Shown here one piece after another: positions 17,873 through 27,227 of a stretch of 64,000 nucleotides of DNA. Origin of the DNA: Phyllobacterium zundukense (GTDB lineage: Bacteria > Pseudomonadota > Alphaproteobacteria > Rhizobiales > Rhizobiaceae); assembly GCF_002764115.1 (NCBI RefSeq), contig NZ_CP017943.1:186001-250000 (forward strand), in the 5' to 3' direction. The translations under genes and the position numbers were made by a program. Positions within the stretch are counted from its first letter, which is position 1, and each line of letters opens with the position of its first letter. Under the pieces are notes generated by a model. It ran no database searches and was not told where the DNA came from. It was given only the letters and a program-made list of their open reading frames with translations.

Positions 17873-19054
17873 ATGACGCATCATCCGGACAAGGTCGCGG
17901 TGGGCCTCGATCGATTTCTCGACGAGGCGATCGCACTTCGGCGTGATCTTCATGTCCACCCCGAGCTCGGCTATAATGAACATCGGACCAGCCAGATCGT
18001 TGCCGACAAGCTCAGCTCCTGGGGATATGACGTTGCCACAGGGATCGGCGGTACTGGCGTGGTTGGTACGTTGCAGAACGGTAAGGGTCCGAAACGCCTT
18101 GGCATTCGCGCAGATATGGACGCACTGCCGATAACAGAGACGACTGGCCTGTCCTATGCCAGCGGCACCCCGGGCCAGATGCATGCCTGCGGCCATGACG
18201 GCCATACCACCATCCTTCTGAACAGCGCCCGCTATCTCGCTGACACGCGAGATTTCACCGGCACTCTCAATCTCATCTTCCAGCCGGCGGAAGAGGGAGG
18301 GGCAGGTGCTCGCCGCATGATAAGGGATGGCCTGTTCGAGCGTTTCCCCTGCGACGCAGTCTTTGGCCTGCACAACTGGCCGGGCGTAGCAACGGGGCAA
18401 TTCGGCTTCATTGCAGGTCCCGCCATGGCCTCTGTTGACAAGGTGACGATCCGTATCGTGGGGAAGGGCGGTCACGGAGCGCGTCCGCAGGAAACAGTCG
18501 ATCCCGTTGTCGCCAGTGCTTCCCTGATCATGGCGTTGCAGAGCATCGTGGCACGCAATATCGATCCTTTGGACGCGGCGGTGATTACTGTCGGTACCAT
18601 TCATGCGGGCATCGCGCCGAATGTCATTCCCGATAGTGTGGAGCTCGAGCTGACGGTCCGGACCTTCCGAGCGGACGTGCGTGAAACAATCAAGCAGCGC
18701 ATCACGAACCTGGCCAAGGCACAGGCGGAGAGCTATGGAGCGACCGCCGAAATCGACTATCCGAGAGGATATCCGGTGCTTGTCAACCACTCCAACGAGA
18801 CGGAATTCGCACGTCAGGTCGCCGTCACCCACTTCGGCGAAGAGAGAGTTGAGAACAATTTCCGGCCGATTTCCGCAAGTGAGGATTTCGCCTTCATGCT
18901 GGAAGAGTTGCCTGGCAGCTACCTCTTCATCGGCAACGGCGACAGTGCGCCACTGCACAGCCCGCTCTATGACTTCAATGACGAGATCATCGCCCCGGCG
19001 TCCCGCTACTGGGTCAAACTAGCCGAGGAATATCTCGCCAAGAATCCATCCTGA
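17873..19054 (+). CDS. M20-family amidohydrolase / N-acyl-amino-acid deacetylase
   Basis: A 393-residue zinc-dependent amidohydrolase of the hippurate/IAA-amino-acid hydrolase group. Metal-site sequences are present: LRRDLHVHPELGYNE near the start, GIRADMDALPI near residue 80, MHACGHDGHTT near 103, FQPAEEGGAGA near 137, and SASEDFAFML toward the end. It would remove an acyl group from an N-acyl amino acid. Within this operon it corresponds to SndA, which deacetylates N-acetylcysteine derivatives after the monooxygenase step. It starts two bases after the monooxygenase stop and lies just before a GNAT acetyltransferase gene, so acetylation and deacetylation are encoded together. Confidence 0.87.
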   Translation: MTHHPDKVAVGLDRFLDEAIALRRDLHVHPELGYNEHRTSQIVADKLSSWGYDVATGIGGTGVVGTLQNGKGPKRLGIRADMDALPITETTGLSYASGTPGQMHACGHDGHTTILLNSARYLADTRDFTGTLNLIFQPAEEGGAGARRMIRDGLFERFPCDAVFGLHNWPGVATGQFGFIAGPAMASVDKVTIRIVGKGGHGARPQETVDPVVASASLIMALQSIVARNIDPLDAAVITVGTIHAGIAPNVIPDSVELELTVRTFRADVRETIKQRITNLAKAQAESYGATAEIDYPRGYPVLVNHSNETEFARQVAVTHFGEERVENNFRPISASEDFAFMLEELPGSYLFIGNGDSAPLHSPLYDFNDEIIAPASRYWVKLAEEYLAKNPS

Positions 19055-19078
19055 ATTGTGAAAGGAAACGAGACAATC

Positions 19079-19621
19079 ATGACTGATGTTTTCGTCTACA
19101 CCACTCCCCATGACGAAAGAGCACGCCCCCTTGTCGAGGCGCTGATTGAAGAATATGAAAGCCGTTACGGCAACTACTTCGGCGAACCAGCACGCAATGA
19201 ACTTACCCGCTATCCAGCCGAATATTTTGCGCCGCCACACGGTTCATTCCTTCTGCTGTTGCGTGACGGATTGACCATCGGCGGCGGCGCGTTCAAGCGC
19301 TATGATGAGCGAACAGCCGAACTGAAGCGCATCTGGACCCATGCCGATTTGCGCCAGCAGGGACTGGCGCGGAAGGTTGTCTATGAGCTGGAGGCGCAGG
19401 CAGTACGCCAAGGATATTCGCGCATTTATCTGACCACTGGATTCAGGCAGCCGGAGGCGACCCAGCTCTATCTGCGTTCGGGATATACCGCGCTCTTTGA
19501 CGTCGATGTTGATCCGGAAGTCTATGGCCATCTGGCCTTCGAAAAAGACATCAGTCACCTCGCAGCCCAAACGCCATCGCAGGCCGGAGAAGCCGGTAAG
19601 CTTTCAACACATGCGGCTTGA
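19079..19621 (+). CDS. GNAT-family N-acetyltransferase
   Basis: A 180-residue acetyl-CoA-dependent acetyltransferase. The GNAT core is visible: the beta-strand GGGAFKRYDERTAELKRIW, then the acetyl-CoA loop DLRQQGLARKVVYELE near residue 90 (R/Q-x-x-G-x-A type), and the C-terminal RSGYTALFDV. I start at the ATG at 19079, with GAAAGGAAAC about 15 bases upstream. By analogy with Bacillus SnaA it would N-acetylate S-alkylated cysteine so that the monooxygenases can act, after which the M20 enzyme removes the acetyl group. It ends the enzyme part of the operon; transporter genes follow after 228 bases. Confidence 0.85.
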   Translation: MTDVFVYTTPHDERARPLVEALIEEYESRYGNYFGEPARNELTRYPAEYFAPPHGSFLLLLRDGLTIGGGAFKRYDERTAELKRIWTHADLRQQGLARKVVYELEAQAVRQGYSRIYLTTGFRQPEATQLYLRSGYTALFDVDVDPEVYGHLAFEKDISHLAAQTPSQAGEAGKLSTHAA

Positions 19622-19782
19622 ATGGGGCGAAATACCGCAATCCTGACGCCAAACACGCCATGGGATTTAATGCTCAAGAAGCAGCAATTTTTGCAACAAT
19701 GCTTCCGATAAACCCCGTGCCACGCAGCATCCATCTTTGACTGTTTCCTCTAAACACTACTAAATCACTCGAGTAAAATTTC

Positions 19783-19812
19783 ATCCCGGAAAGTATCGAA
19801 CAGATCCGGGAT
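19783..19812. promoter_or_regulatory. Inverted repeat before the amino-acid ABC transporter
   Basis: ATCCCGG and CCGGGAT are exact reverse complements separated by 16 bases, lying 38 bases before the transporter start. Possible operator or 5'-leader hairpin; regulator unknown. Confidence 0.35.
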
Positions 19813-19849
19813 AGCTCGATGATACGTATTGCAAAGAGGATCCGATAAC

Positions 19850-21667
19850 ATGGCGATTGCGACAGATTATTCCGATGCCCGCTCTCTGCCGCAATCTTCC
19901 AGCGGAGGTGAGGATTACACGCATTACAGGATCGTCAAGGCAAAGTACCCCGCGCGTTTCTTCGGAACACTTTTTGCAGCATTCGTCATTGTCGTCACGT
20001 TGCAGTCTATACTCACCAACCCGAAGTGGGGCTGGAGCGTTTTTGCCGAGTGGTTTTTTGCCGCGCCCGTCTTGGCTGGCCTCGCCCGAACCCTTCTTCT
20101 GACCGCCTTGGCGACGGTGCTTGGCTTCGCGCTTGGCACGGCTCTGGCGCTGGCCCGGGTTTCGAAATCGCCACTGCTGGGCGGACTTTCCTGGGCCTAT
20201 ATCTGGCTGCTTCGCTCCATCCCACTCATCGTTCTGCTTTTGATACTCAACAACCTCGGCTACCTTTACGCGACTGTCCGGATCGGTGTTCCCTACACGG
20301 ATATTCTCTTCGCCGAATATCCGACGATTTCGATCTTGAGCCCCTTTGCGGCAGCCCTGATCGGACTCAGCCTTAACCAGGCAGCCTTCTCTTCGGAAAT
20401 CATCCGGGGTGGTATCCTGTCGGTCGACCAGGGTCAACTCGAGGCAGCGGCGGCTCTCGGTCTCCCACGCACGCGGCAGGCCTTCCGGATCATCCTTCCT
20501 CAGGCGATGCGCACCATCTTGCCAACAGGGTTCAACGAGATCATCAGTTTGGCCAAGGGCACGTCCATGGTCTACGTGCTCGCCCTGCCGGAACTGTTCT
20601 ATACGGTGCAGGTGATCTATCGCCGCAACCTTGAGGTTGTGCCGTTGCTCATGGTCGCGACCGTCTGGTACCTGATCATCATGACGGTCCTTTCCGTCGG
20701 GCAATATTATATCGAGCGATATTTTGCCAAAGGCGCGCTGCGCAATGCCCCGGTCTCGCTGTTTGGCCCTACGCTGCGCCGTCTGTTCGGTGCACCGATC
20801 CTGGCGCGGCCGCAAATCGAGCCTGCGTCTCTGGTCAGTTCGCACGGCCAGCTTCCGCCACTACCGAAGACCGGCGCGCAAAGGGAGACATTCGGGCAAT
20901 GGCGCGCACCTGGATGGGTGAAAATCCACGGCGTGTCAAAAAGCTTTGGACAGTTGAAGGTTCTGGACAATATCCGCCTCGATATCAAAGCCGGAAGCGT
21001 CACGGCAATTCTCGGTCCATCAGGCTCGGGCAAATCCACTCTCCTGCGTACGATCAATCATCTTGAGCGTGTGGATGATGGTTTTATCACTGTCGACGGT
21101 GAGCTGGTCGGATACCGCAAGAGTGGCAGGACACTTTATGAGCTGAAGGAGAAAGACATCCTGAAGCGCCGCGCCGAAGTCGGCATGGTGTTCCAGAGTT
21201 TTAATCTCTTTCCTCATCTGACCGTGCTTGAGAATATCATAGAAGCACCGGTTTCGCTGAAGCGGCTGAGCCGTCCCGAAGCCATCAACCTTGCATGCGA
21301 CCTGCTCGCCCGCGTTGGTCTTGGCGACAAGACCAACACCTATCCCCGGCAGCTTTCTGGCGGCCAGCAACAGCGCGTTGCCATTGCACGAGCGCTCGCG
21401 CTTCGTCCTAAAGTCCTGTTGTTTGACGAGCCGACATCGGCACTCGATCCCGAGCTCGTCGGCGAGGTTCTGGATGTCATCAAGGAGCTCGCGCGCTCCG
21501 GAACGACACTGATCATTGTGACACATGAAATCGGTTTCGCCCGCGAAGTTGCCGATACTGTCATCTTCATGGATGCCGGGAAGATCGTTGAAACAGGATC
21601 GCCCGATCAGATCTTGAACCGTCCCGCAAACGCCCGGACTGCCGAGTTTCTGGCCAAGGTTCTCTGA
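19850..21667 (+). CDS. Fused permease-ATPase of a polar amino-acid ABC importer
   Basis: A 605-residue protein joining two usually separate subunits. Residues 1-300 form a His/Glu/Gln-type permease: hydrophobic helices, LRSIPLIVLLLIL, and the EAA loop ALGLPRTRQAFRIILPQAMR near residue 200. Residues 350-605 form an ABC ATPase with Walker A GPSGSGKST near 385, Q-loop VFQSFNLFPHLTV, signature LSGGQQQR near 500 and LLFDEPTSALDPE. AAAGAGGA precedes the ATG at 19850. With the binding protein encoded next it makes a minimal two-gene importer, comparable to TcyJKLMN of the Bacillus ytm operon, which takes up cystine and S-alkylcysteines. The fusion halves are both complete. Confidence 0.9.
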   Translation: MAIATDYSDARSLPQSSSGGEDYTHYRIVKAKYPARFFGTLFAAFVIVVTLQSILTNPKWGWSVFAEWFFAAPVLAGLARTLLLTALATVLGFALGTALALARVSKSPLLGGLSWAYIWLLRSIPLIVLLLILNNLGYLYATVRIGVPYTDILFAEYPTISILSPFAAALIGLSLNQAAFSSEIIRGGILSVDQGQLEAAAALGLPRTRQAFRIILPQAMRTILPTGFNEIISLAKGTSMVYVLALPELFYTVQVIYRRNLEVVPLLMVATVWYLIIMTVLSVGQYYIERYFAKGALRNAPVSLFGPTLRRLFGAPILARPQIEPASLVSSHGQLPPLPKTGAQRETFGQWRAPGWVKIHGVSKSFGQLKVLDNIRLDIKAGSVTAILGPSGSGKSTLLRTINHLERVDDGFITVDGELVGYRKSGRTLYELKEKDILKRRAEVGMVFQSFNLFPHLTVLENIIEAPVSLKRLSRPEAINLACDLLARVGLGDKTNTYPRQLSGGQQQRVAIARALALRPKVLLFDEPTSALDPELVGEVLDVIKELARSGTTLIIVTHEIGFAREVADTVIFMDAGKIVETGSPDQILNRPANARTAEFLAKVL

Positions 21668-21768
21668 GCACTACCGGCAGGGTCTGCACGGCTTCCATGT
21701 CAAATCGGACTCGGCTGGAAACCACCACTAGTTAACCAAGACCCAATGCTTTTGAAAAGGGGCCAAGC

Positions 21769-22704
21769 ATGACAAAGAGACTAGCACTGATATCAGCAAT
21801 TGCCGGCGGTTTAATTGCCGCCACAGCAGGGCTGGGATACACGGCAAGCGATGATTTCGACCTAAGTCCTCAGCAAAAGGATCGCGTTAGGGCAGAGAAA
21901 AGCGAAAAGGCGATCGAGGCCGTTTCGAAAGACTTCAAGTTTATCAGCGATGGCAAGCTCACCATTGGTTTGAACCCGGGGAATCCTCCACTCAGCACCT
22001 ATGCAACAGATGCGACGACGGTGGTTGGATATGATGTCGATCTCGCACAACTGGTCGCAGATAGCCTCGGGCGCGAACTTGTTCTCGTTCCAGTCACCTG
22101 GGCCGATTGGCCGCTTGGCTTGCAATCCGGGAAGTTCGATGCCGTCATTTCCAATGTGACCGTCACCGAGCAGCGCAAGGAGAAATTCGATTTCTCAACC
22201 TATCGCAAGGACGAGCTCGGCTTCTACGTCAAAGCCGACGGACCCATCAAATCAATCAAGGAGCCAAAGGATATCGCTGGTCTGAAAGTGATTACGGATC
22301 CGGGCACAAACCAGGAGAAAATCCTGCTTGCCTGGGACAAGCAGAATGTCGGCAACGGCCTGAAGCCGATTGAGGTGCAATATTACGATGACGAGGCGGT
22401 CAAATACCTTGCTATCGAATCCGGGCGTGCCGATGCCGTTTTCAGCGTAAATGCGACGCAGGCCTACAAGGCGAAGGTCAATGGCAAGACAAGGCTCGTC
22501 GGCACGGTGAGCGGCGGCTGGCCGATCACGGCGGAGGTTGCCGTGACAACGCGCAAGGGAAGCGGTGCCGCCGACGGCATCACCGAAGCGCTCAATGAAC
22601 TCATCGCCAACGGGAAATATAAGCAGGTTCTCGACCGCTGGAATCTCGGTTCCGAGGCAATTGACAAGGCTGCAACCAACCCTCCCGGACTGCCGAACAG
22701 CTGA
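21769..22704 (+). CDS. Periplasmic amino-acid-binding protein (family 3)
   Basis: A 311-residue extracellular solute-binding protein of family 3. A signal peptide (MTKRLALISAIAGGLIAATAG) precedes a mature part containing LTIGLNPGNPPLSTY, VVGYDVDLAQLVADSLGRE and DAVISNVTVTEQRKEKFDFS, the standard ligand-site pattern. It lies 101 bases after the fused permease-ATPase and ends at a clear terminator, closing the operon that begins at 15496. The context suggests a cystine-like or S-alkylcysteine ligand. The sequence alone cannot distinguish amino-acid ligands. Confidence 0.88.
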   Translation: MTKRLALISAIAGGLIAATAGLGYTASDDFDLSPQQKDRVRAEKSEKAIEAVSKDFKFISDGKLTIGLNPGNPPLSTYATDATTVVGYDVDLAQLVADSLGRELVLVPVTWADWPLGLQSGKFDAVISNVTVTEQRKEKFDFSTYRKDELGFYVKADGPIKSIKEPKDIAGLKVITDPGTNQEKILLAWDKQNVGNGLKPIEVQYYDDEAVKYLAIESGRADAVFSVNATQAYKAKVNGKTRLVGTVSGGWPITAEVAVTTRKGSGAADGITEALNELIANGKYKQVLDRWNLGSEAIDKAATNPPGLPNS

Positions 22705-22721
22705 TTTTCATCCCACCTGGA

Positions 22722-22745
22722 GAAGCCGCACCAAAATGCGGCTTC
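22722..22745 (+). terminator. Rho-independent-like terminator
   Basis: GAAGCCGCA and TGCGGCTTC form a perfect nine-base stem with a six-base CCAAAA loop, followed by the pyrimidine-rich CTCTTC. It lies 18 bases past the binding-protein stop. Confidence 0.7.
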
Positions 22746-22786
22746 CTCTTCGCGCCGTGTCAGCAAAGTACGAGGATTTCAAATGA

Positions 22787-23220
22787 CAGTATACCTATCC
22801 CACCATCCGCAATATAGCCGCTCACCTGAACCTGAAGGTTTGCAGCGTCGCCATGGACCAGGAGGGCATGCTGCCTGATGCCTTCGAAGCCGTCTGCCGC
22901 GAGCATCGGCCGGCCGCGCTCTATGCCCAGCCGACCATGCACAACCCCACCACGGCTATTATGAGCATCGAGCGCCGCAAGGCGATTGCCGGGATTGCTC
23001 GAAAACATGGCGTGGCGATATTCGAAGACGATATCTACAGCCTGCTTCCGACCGATCTGCCGCCGCCACTCTCCGCCTACGCTCCCGAGCTTTCCTGGTA
23101 CGTGCTCGGCACTGCCAAGAGCATGGCGCCCGTATTCAAGGTGGCCTATGTCGTTGCGCCTTCGGCAGAGGCTGCGAGAACTCGCTTCTGGCCCGGCGAC
23201 CGTGCGACCTACTGGATGTG
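22787..23220 (+). pseudogene. Fragment of a PLP-dependent aminotransferase (MocR-type domain)
   Basis: An internal piece of a fold-type I aminotransferase: LPDAFEAVCREHRPAALY, QPTMHNPTTAIMS, VAIFEDDIYSLLP and GTAKSMAPVFKVAY are clearly homologous to the intact protein at 59555-60652 (LPEAFEAVC, SPTLHNPTTIIMS, IIIEDDVYGLLP, GLAKCIAPGLRIGY). The catalytic lysine region (TAKSMAP) is retained, but both ends are missing and an unrelated sequence takes over after DRATYWMCAP. No functional start is present. It is a truncated paralogue, probably left by a deletion. Confidence 0.8.
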
Positions 23221-23617
23221 CGCCCCTCAAAAAGGGGTTTGTCTAGCATGCGACAGAATATCGCGATCACGCTTTCCTTATTTAAAAACAGATGCTTAGT
23301 GATTGGCCCTCATAAGAGGTGAACGGCTTCAGAAATCGGCTAGGTGCAGAATAGGAGCACAGCGGAGATCTGCCATCGGCGGACATAGCCGTGAGTGATG
23401 CGGCGTGGTTAAACTGTTCGGAATTGTTGTCCGTTTTTGCACCCCATGTTGGTCATTCAGAGCGATTTCACCGTTATCCAAAGCTGGCCATCGTCAGCAT
23501 AGAGCTGTAGTCAATCGTTGCTTCAATTGCGGACACTACAGAATTTGCGACCCACCCCTTGACGTTTTTCGCTGCAAGTTGGTTATGAGTGGCGGATAGG
23601 GCAGTGGGGTCGGGTGA
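23221..23617. other. Intergenic upstream of the ABC-3C genes
   Basis: No gene is recognised in about 400 bases. Composition is more AT-rich than the neighbours. The promoter of the three-gene system starting at 23618 should lie here, but I see no distinct site. Confidence 0.4.
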
Positions 23618-24622
23618 ATGAAGAGCAATCTCGCGTATAGCCGGGATATATTGGCTATGGAGGACAAGGACCTTGAAGTCTTCGTTCACCGCTGGGTGGC
23701 TCGTCAGGTCAAAAAGTATCCGGACCACCATCTCTTCGGGAACGCCAACGACCTTGGCCGCGACGCCGTCGGCTTTCTTTCCCTCAACCGCCACGACGCC
23801 GCGTGGGACAACTTTCAGTGCAAAATGCTGAGCAAGACCGTGGACGACGGTGCGGTGTACGAAGAGATCGGCAAAATTCTATTCCATGCGTCGGAAGGTG
23901 AGTTCACCCCGCCGCATCGGTTTTTTTTCGTAGCACCTAAGGGGTTCAACCGGAAGGCTGAGAAGCTCCTGTATAGCCCAGCCTTCTTCAAACAGCAGAT
24001 ACTGCAAGAATGGGACAAGCGTTGCGCAAGACGGATTCGCACAGGTCCGCCGATACCGCTGTCTGACAAGCTTAGAGGCGTCATTGAAACTTATCCTTTC
24101 GAGCACATCTTCGGCATTGATCTCCCGAAGATTCTTACGATGGACGACATAAAACTCGTTCTCGCGGATGCTTTCGGCGATGACCCTGGCGACGCGCCAA
24201 GCGGCGTCGTGCCGGCCGATGTCTCTAACACCGAAGGGTACGTTCAGCAGCTTATCGAGATCTATTCAAACGATGAAGGCTCCTCTTTCGCGGACGCCGC
24301 GGAGGTGTTGCGGCACGCCAAGCACGGCCCTAATCTCACGATGCAGCGGCGTCGATATTTCGATGCTGACGCATTCCGACGGTATTTTCGAGATAACCTT
24401 GACCCGGAGCATGTCGAGAAATTTAGCGACGAAATCCTTTCGGGTGTTTTCGACGTGCACGCATCCACTAGCGGTGTGAGCCGACTCAGTGATGTCATGA
24501 AGCAGGCCGGAACTTTGCCCATTTCGGGTATTTTCGGTAGGCACAACCGTGCCACCACACAAGTGAAGCAAGGGACCTGCCACCATCTTGCGAACGATGG
24601 AGTGCTCCCTTGGAACAAGTGA
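23618..24622 (+). CDS. ABC-three-component system effector: nuclease domain plus C-terminal oligomerisation domain
   Basis: A 334-residue protein. The N-terminal part looks like a restriction-endonuclease fold: LGRDAVGF places a catalytic aspartate at D49, and WDNFQCK gives Q67-C68-K69, the QxK variant of the D...(E/Q)xK motif. Conserved blocks EEIGKILFHA and RFFFVAPKGF follow. Residues from about 150 to the end are predominantly helical and would be the ABC-3C C-terminal domain that couples the effector to the ATPase. Two overlapping downstream genes complete the system. In this class (including Lamassu) the nuclease is held inactive until the SMC-like ATPase senses phage DNA. The family call comes from motif recall and gene order. 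Confidence 0.7.
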   Translation: MKSNLAYSRDILAMEDKDLEVFVHRWVARQVKKYPDHHLFGNANDLGRDAVGFLSLNRHDAAWDNFQCKMLSKTVDDGAVYEEIGKILFHASEGEFTPPHRFFFVAPKGFNRKAEKLLYSPAFFKQQILQEWDKRCARRIRTGPPIPLSDKLRGVIETYPFEHIFGIDLPKILTMDDIKLVLADAFGDDPGDAPSGVVPADVSNTEGYVQQLIEIYSNDEGSSFADAAEVLRHAKHGPNLTMQRRRYFDADAFRRYFRDNLDPEHVEKFSDEILSGVFDVHASTSGVSRLSDVMKQAGTLPISGIFGRHNRATTQVKQGTCHHLANDGVLPWNK

Positions 24623-25101
24623 TCGACGAAAGCACTCCTGTCTTCAATGGTTCGGTCGAGATCGGTCTGCGCTCACTCTTGCTACTTGAAGCCTTTTATC
24701 CCGAAAAGCTCGACCTCAATGCGATCTCTTTGTTGGATTACTTCGTGGTCCACACTGCTGACATTGGCGGCCCGGACAGCCTGCACCCGGCTATCTCTGC
24801 GCGCGTTGGCGAATATCGTGTTCGACGCACTCTGATCCAAGATGCTTTGCATATGCTTCGTCGGATCAGCCTAATCGAGATCGTGGAGGCTGACGATGGC
24901 ATCAGGTTCGTTTCTGGAGACGACGCGCCGGCATTCGTCAAGCTGCTGAGTTCTGACTACAACCGCGATCTGTCAACCCGTGCCACATGGTTGGCCGACC
25001 GTGTCCGCGAAGACGGCACGCATTTCTTCACATACATGCGGCAGTTGCTCGACCGGTGGAGCCTTGAGTTCCAAACTGAGGAGGGGCTGACAAATGGCTG
25101 A
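24619..25101 (+). CDS. ABC-three-component system middle component
   Basis: A protein of about 160 residues encoded between the nuclease and ATPase genes. The segment RSLLLLEAFYPEKLDLNAISLLDYFVVHTADIGGPDSLHPAI, then YRVRRTLIQDALHMLRRISLI, fits the middle component type (often called MC2), a winged-helix-like adapter. I prefer the GTG at 24619, which overlaps the upstream stop as GTGA; a TTG at 24610 is the alternative. Its end overlaps the ATPase start by eight bases, showing tight translational coupling. Known middle components bridge effector and ATPase; this role is inferred by family. Confidence 0.7.
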   Translation: MIDESTPVFNGSVEIGLRSLLLLEAFYPEKLDLNAISLLDYFVVHTADIGGPDSLHPAISARVGEYRVRRTLIQDALHMLRRISLIEIVEADDGIRFVSGDDAPAFVKLLSSDYNRDLSTRATWLADRVREDGTHFFTYMRQLLDRWSLEFQTEEGLTNG

Positions 25102-26950
25102 GACTCATCCCTTTATTCGCCTCGAGCATCTCACCTACATTGGTTCAAATGTGCCAACGGTGGGTATCGACTTCAATGACGACCTCACCATTCTCCTTGG
25201 CGGCTCCAATACAGGGAAAAGCTACACTGTGGCGACGCTGAATTTCATGTTCGGTGGGGAAACGCCTGACACTCCTACCGAGGGCGATGACTATGAATCC
25301 GCATTGCTCGGAATGTCTTTTGACGACGGAACCGGCGTCACACTTCGACGAGCCTTGAGGGGTGGCGATATCGAGGTATTCGATGGTCTAGCGCCGGACG
25401 GTGATCTCGACGGTCGTTCGGGTAGGGTGCTTGCTGCCGCTCATGGTAAAGGCGGCAAGAAGAAGGACGGCAGCATCTCGGAGTTCCTGCTAGCCAAACT
25501 CGGCATCGGAAACGTCAAGATTGCCTCGACGCAGGCGGCGAAGCTCGACACGTTCTCGATGCGCTTTTTCATGCCCTATGTTCTGATCGATGAAGACAGA
25601 ATGTTGAGTGGCAAAACACCAACAGAAATCCACTCAAAGAGCACCGATCCCCTAAATAAGAACACGTTCCGGTTCTTACTGACAGGCAAGGACGACTCCG
25701 CAATGGCGAAAGTTCCCGACAAGAAGACATTGGATGCTGGCAAGTCAGGAAAGCTGCAACTGCTTGATGAGATGATTTCAGATCTGGACGGTCAGCTTGG
25801 CAGCCATGATATGCCCGAGGTGATCGAGCAGCGCGATCGCCTACAATCTCATCTGGAAAATATCGGCGAGGAACTTTCTCACGTCCAAGAGCAGCTCGAT
25901 GAACGGTCGCAACTTCGCCGAGATGCTCTGGATACCCAAGCTAACGTCGATGCCCACGTCGCGCATCTGCTTGCAATGCAACAGCGGTTTCTTGACCTGA
26001 AACGCACCTACGAAACGGACATTCGTCGACTTGAAGCGATAGAGGAAGGTGGTTTCCTGTTCCAGCGTTTCGAAAACGCACCATGCCCTATGTGCGGCGC
26101 CTTGCCTGGCCACCAACATAAGCCGCATCCCCTTAGTGATGTCGATCGCCAGATCACCGCTACTCGGGCAGAGATCACGAAAATTCGTCGCGACATGAGC
26201 GAGCTCGATGTAACGCTCGCAAGTGTGTTAGCCGAGATCGAGGGGCTCGAAGGGCGTAGCAAGAATCTTGGCGCCGAAGCACAAAGCCACTTTGAGGAAA
26301 TCAAACGTCTCCGCCCAGCCGAAGCGAACATGCGGAATGGCTACAAAGGCGACATTTCCCGTCTGGAGGAGATCGAGCAGATCATAGCGGTAGCTGTGCG
26401 CCGTGACGAACTCGCAACAAGAAAGACGGCTATTGCTTCGATTAAGTACGGGCAGCAGAAAGCAGAAGGTCTGACCATTGGTATCGACGGTCCCACAGGT
26501 CACCGGTTCGCGCAAGTGGTTCAGAAAGTGCTAACTGCCTGGGAGTACCCAGGCCTCGAGGCTGTCACATGGAACGATGGGAAGTATGACATCGCGATCA
26601 ATGGAAAACTCCGTGGGCGCAACGGCAAAGGCGTCAAAGCACTGCTACGCACGGCATTTTCAGTCGCCTTCGTCATTTACTGCAAAGACGAAGAGTTGCC
26701 CCACCCCGGCTTCCTAGTCTTGGACTCCCCCCTGCTGACGTATAGAGAAGAAATAGACAACGATCCGCTGACCGAAGAAGAAAAGGTTATTAAGGCAACG
26801 CCATTGGATATTCGGTTCTATGAACACTTGGCGTCCATTTCGAGCTTCTGTCAAATCTATGTGGTGGAGAACAAGACCCCACCAGCGAACCTTCGGGGTC
26901 AGACCATCGTATTTGCGAAGCCAGACCGCCGCGGGCTTTTCCCGGTATGA
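25094..26950 (+). CDS. SMC/Rad50-like ATPase of ABC-three-component system
   Basis: A 618-residue ATPase with split ABC halves. Walker A is GGSNTGKS (K42, S43). A long coiled coil follows (about residues 215-430), interrupted by the zinc-hook-like CPMCG at C331 and C334. The C-terminal half holds a degenerate signature region GRNGKGVKALLRTAFSVAF near 509-530 and Walker B LVLDSPL with D544. This architecture matches the ATPase of ABC-3C/Lamassu-type conflict systems, where DNA-end binding is thought to release the nuclease effector. GAGGAGG precedes the ATG. No other defence gene lies beside it, and remnants of mobile genes follow. Confidence 0.8.
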   Translation: MAETHPFIRLEHLTYIGSNVPTVGIDFNDDLTILLGGSNTGKSYTVATLNFMFGGETPDTPTEGDDYESALLGMSFDDGTGVTLRRALRGGDIEVFDGLAPDGDLDGRSGRVLAAAHGKGGKKKDGSISEFLLAKLGIGNVKIASTQAAKLDTFSMRFFMPYVLIDEDRMLSGKTPTEIHSKSTDPLNKNTFRFLLTGKDDSAMAKVPDKKTLDAGKSGKLQLLDEMISDLDGQLGSHDMPEVIEQRDRLQSHLENIGEELSHVQEQLDERSQLRRDALDTQANVDAHVAHLLAMQQRFLDLKRTYETDIRRLEAIEEGGFLFQRFENAPCPMCGALPGHQHKPHPLSDVDRQITATRAEITKIRRDMSELDVTLASVLAEIEGLEGRSKNLGAEAQSHFEEIKRLRPAEANMRNGYKGDISRLEEIEQIIAVAVRRDELATRKTAIASIKYGQQKAEGLTIGIDGPTGHRFAQVVQKVLTAWEYPGLEAVTWNDGKYDIAINGKLRGRNGKGVKALLRTAFSVAFVIYCKDEELPHPGFLVLDSPLLTYREEIDNDPLTEEEKVIKATPLDIRFYEHLASISSFCQIYVVENKTPPANLRGQTIVFAKPDRRGLFPV

Positions 26951-27227
26951 CGGAGCCCGCTATCCGCTGACGCTAGTCGGCTTCCTCAGCGCCTGTGGAA
27001 CTCACGTGTAGCTTACGCCTCCAGCAGAAAAGGCGACCCGAGTGGATTCGAACTGATGGCCGATGGCCGAGCGAGCCTGCGTGGGTTCGACTTGGCGGAA
27101 CGATCGACGATTCCTTGTTGGGCTGGAGTACACACTCGCTCCGTCGTACTTAGGCCTCGATCGTCGACAAGGCGACCGACAATCTTCGCGTGGTGTAAAT
27201 CCTGCTGGGTCACACCAGATCGAAAAA

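Noticed and set aside
17867..18958. 363-codon minus-strand frame opposite the M20 deacetylase
   Set aside because: Antisense to a gene with all catalytic motifs; long shadow frames are common in GC-rich DNA.
19781..20845. 354-codon minus-strand frame opposite the fused transporter
   Set aside because: It is a Gln/Arg/Asp-rich shadow of a membrane-protein gene.
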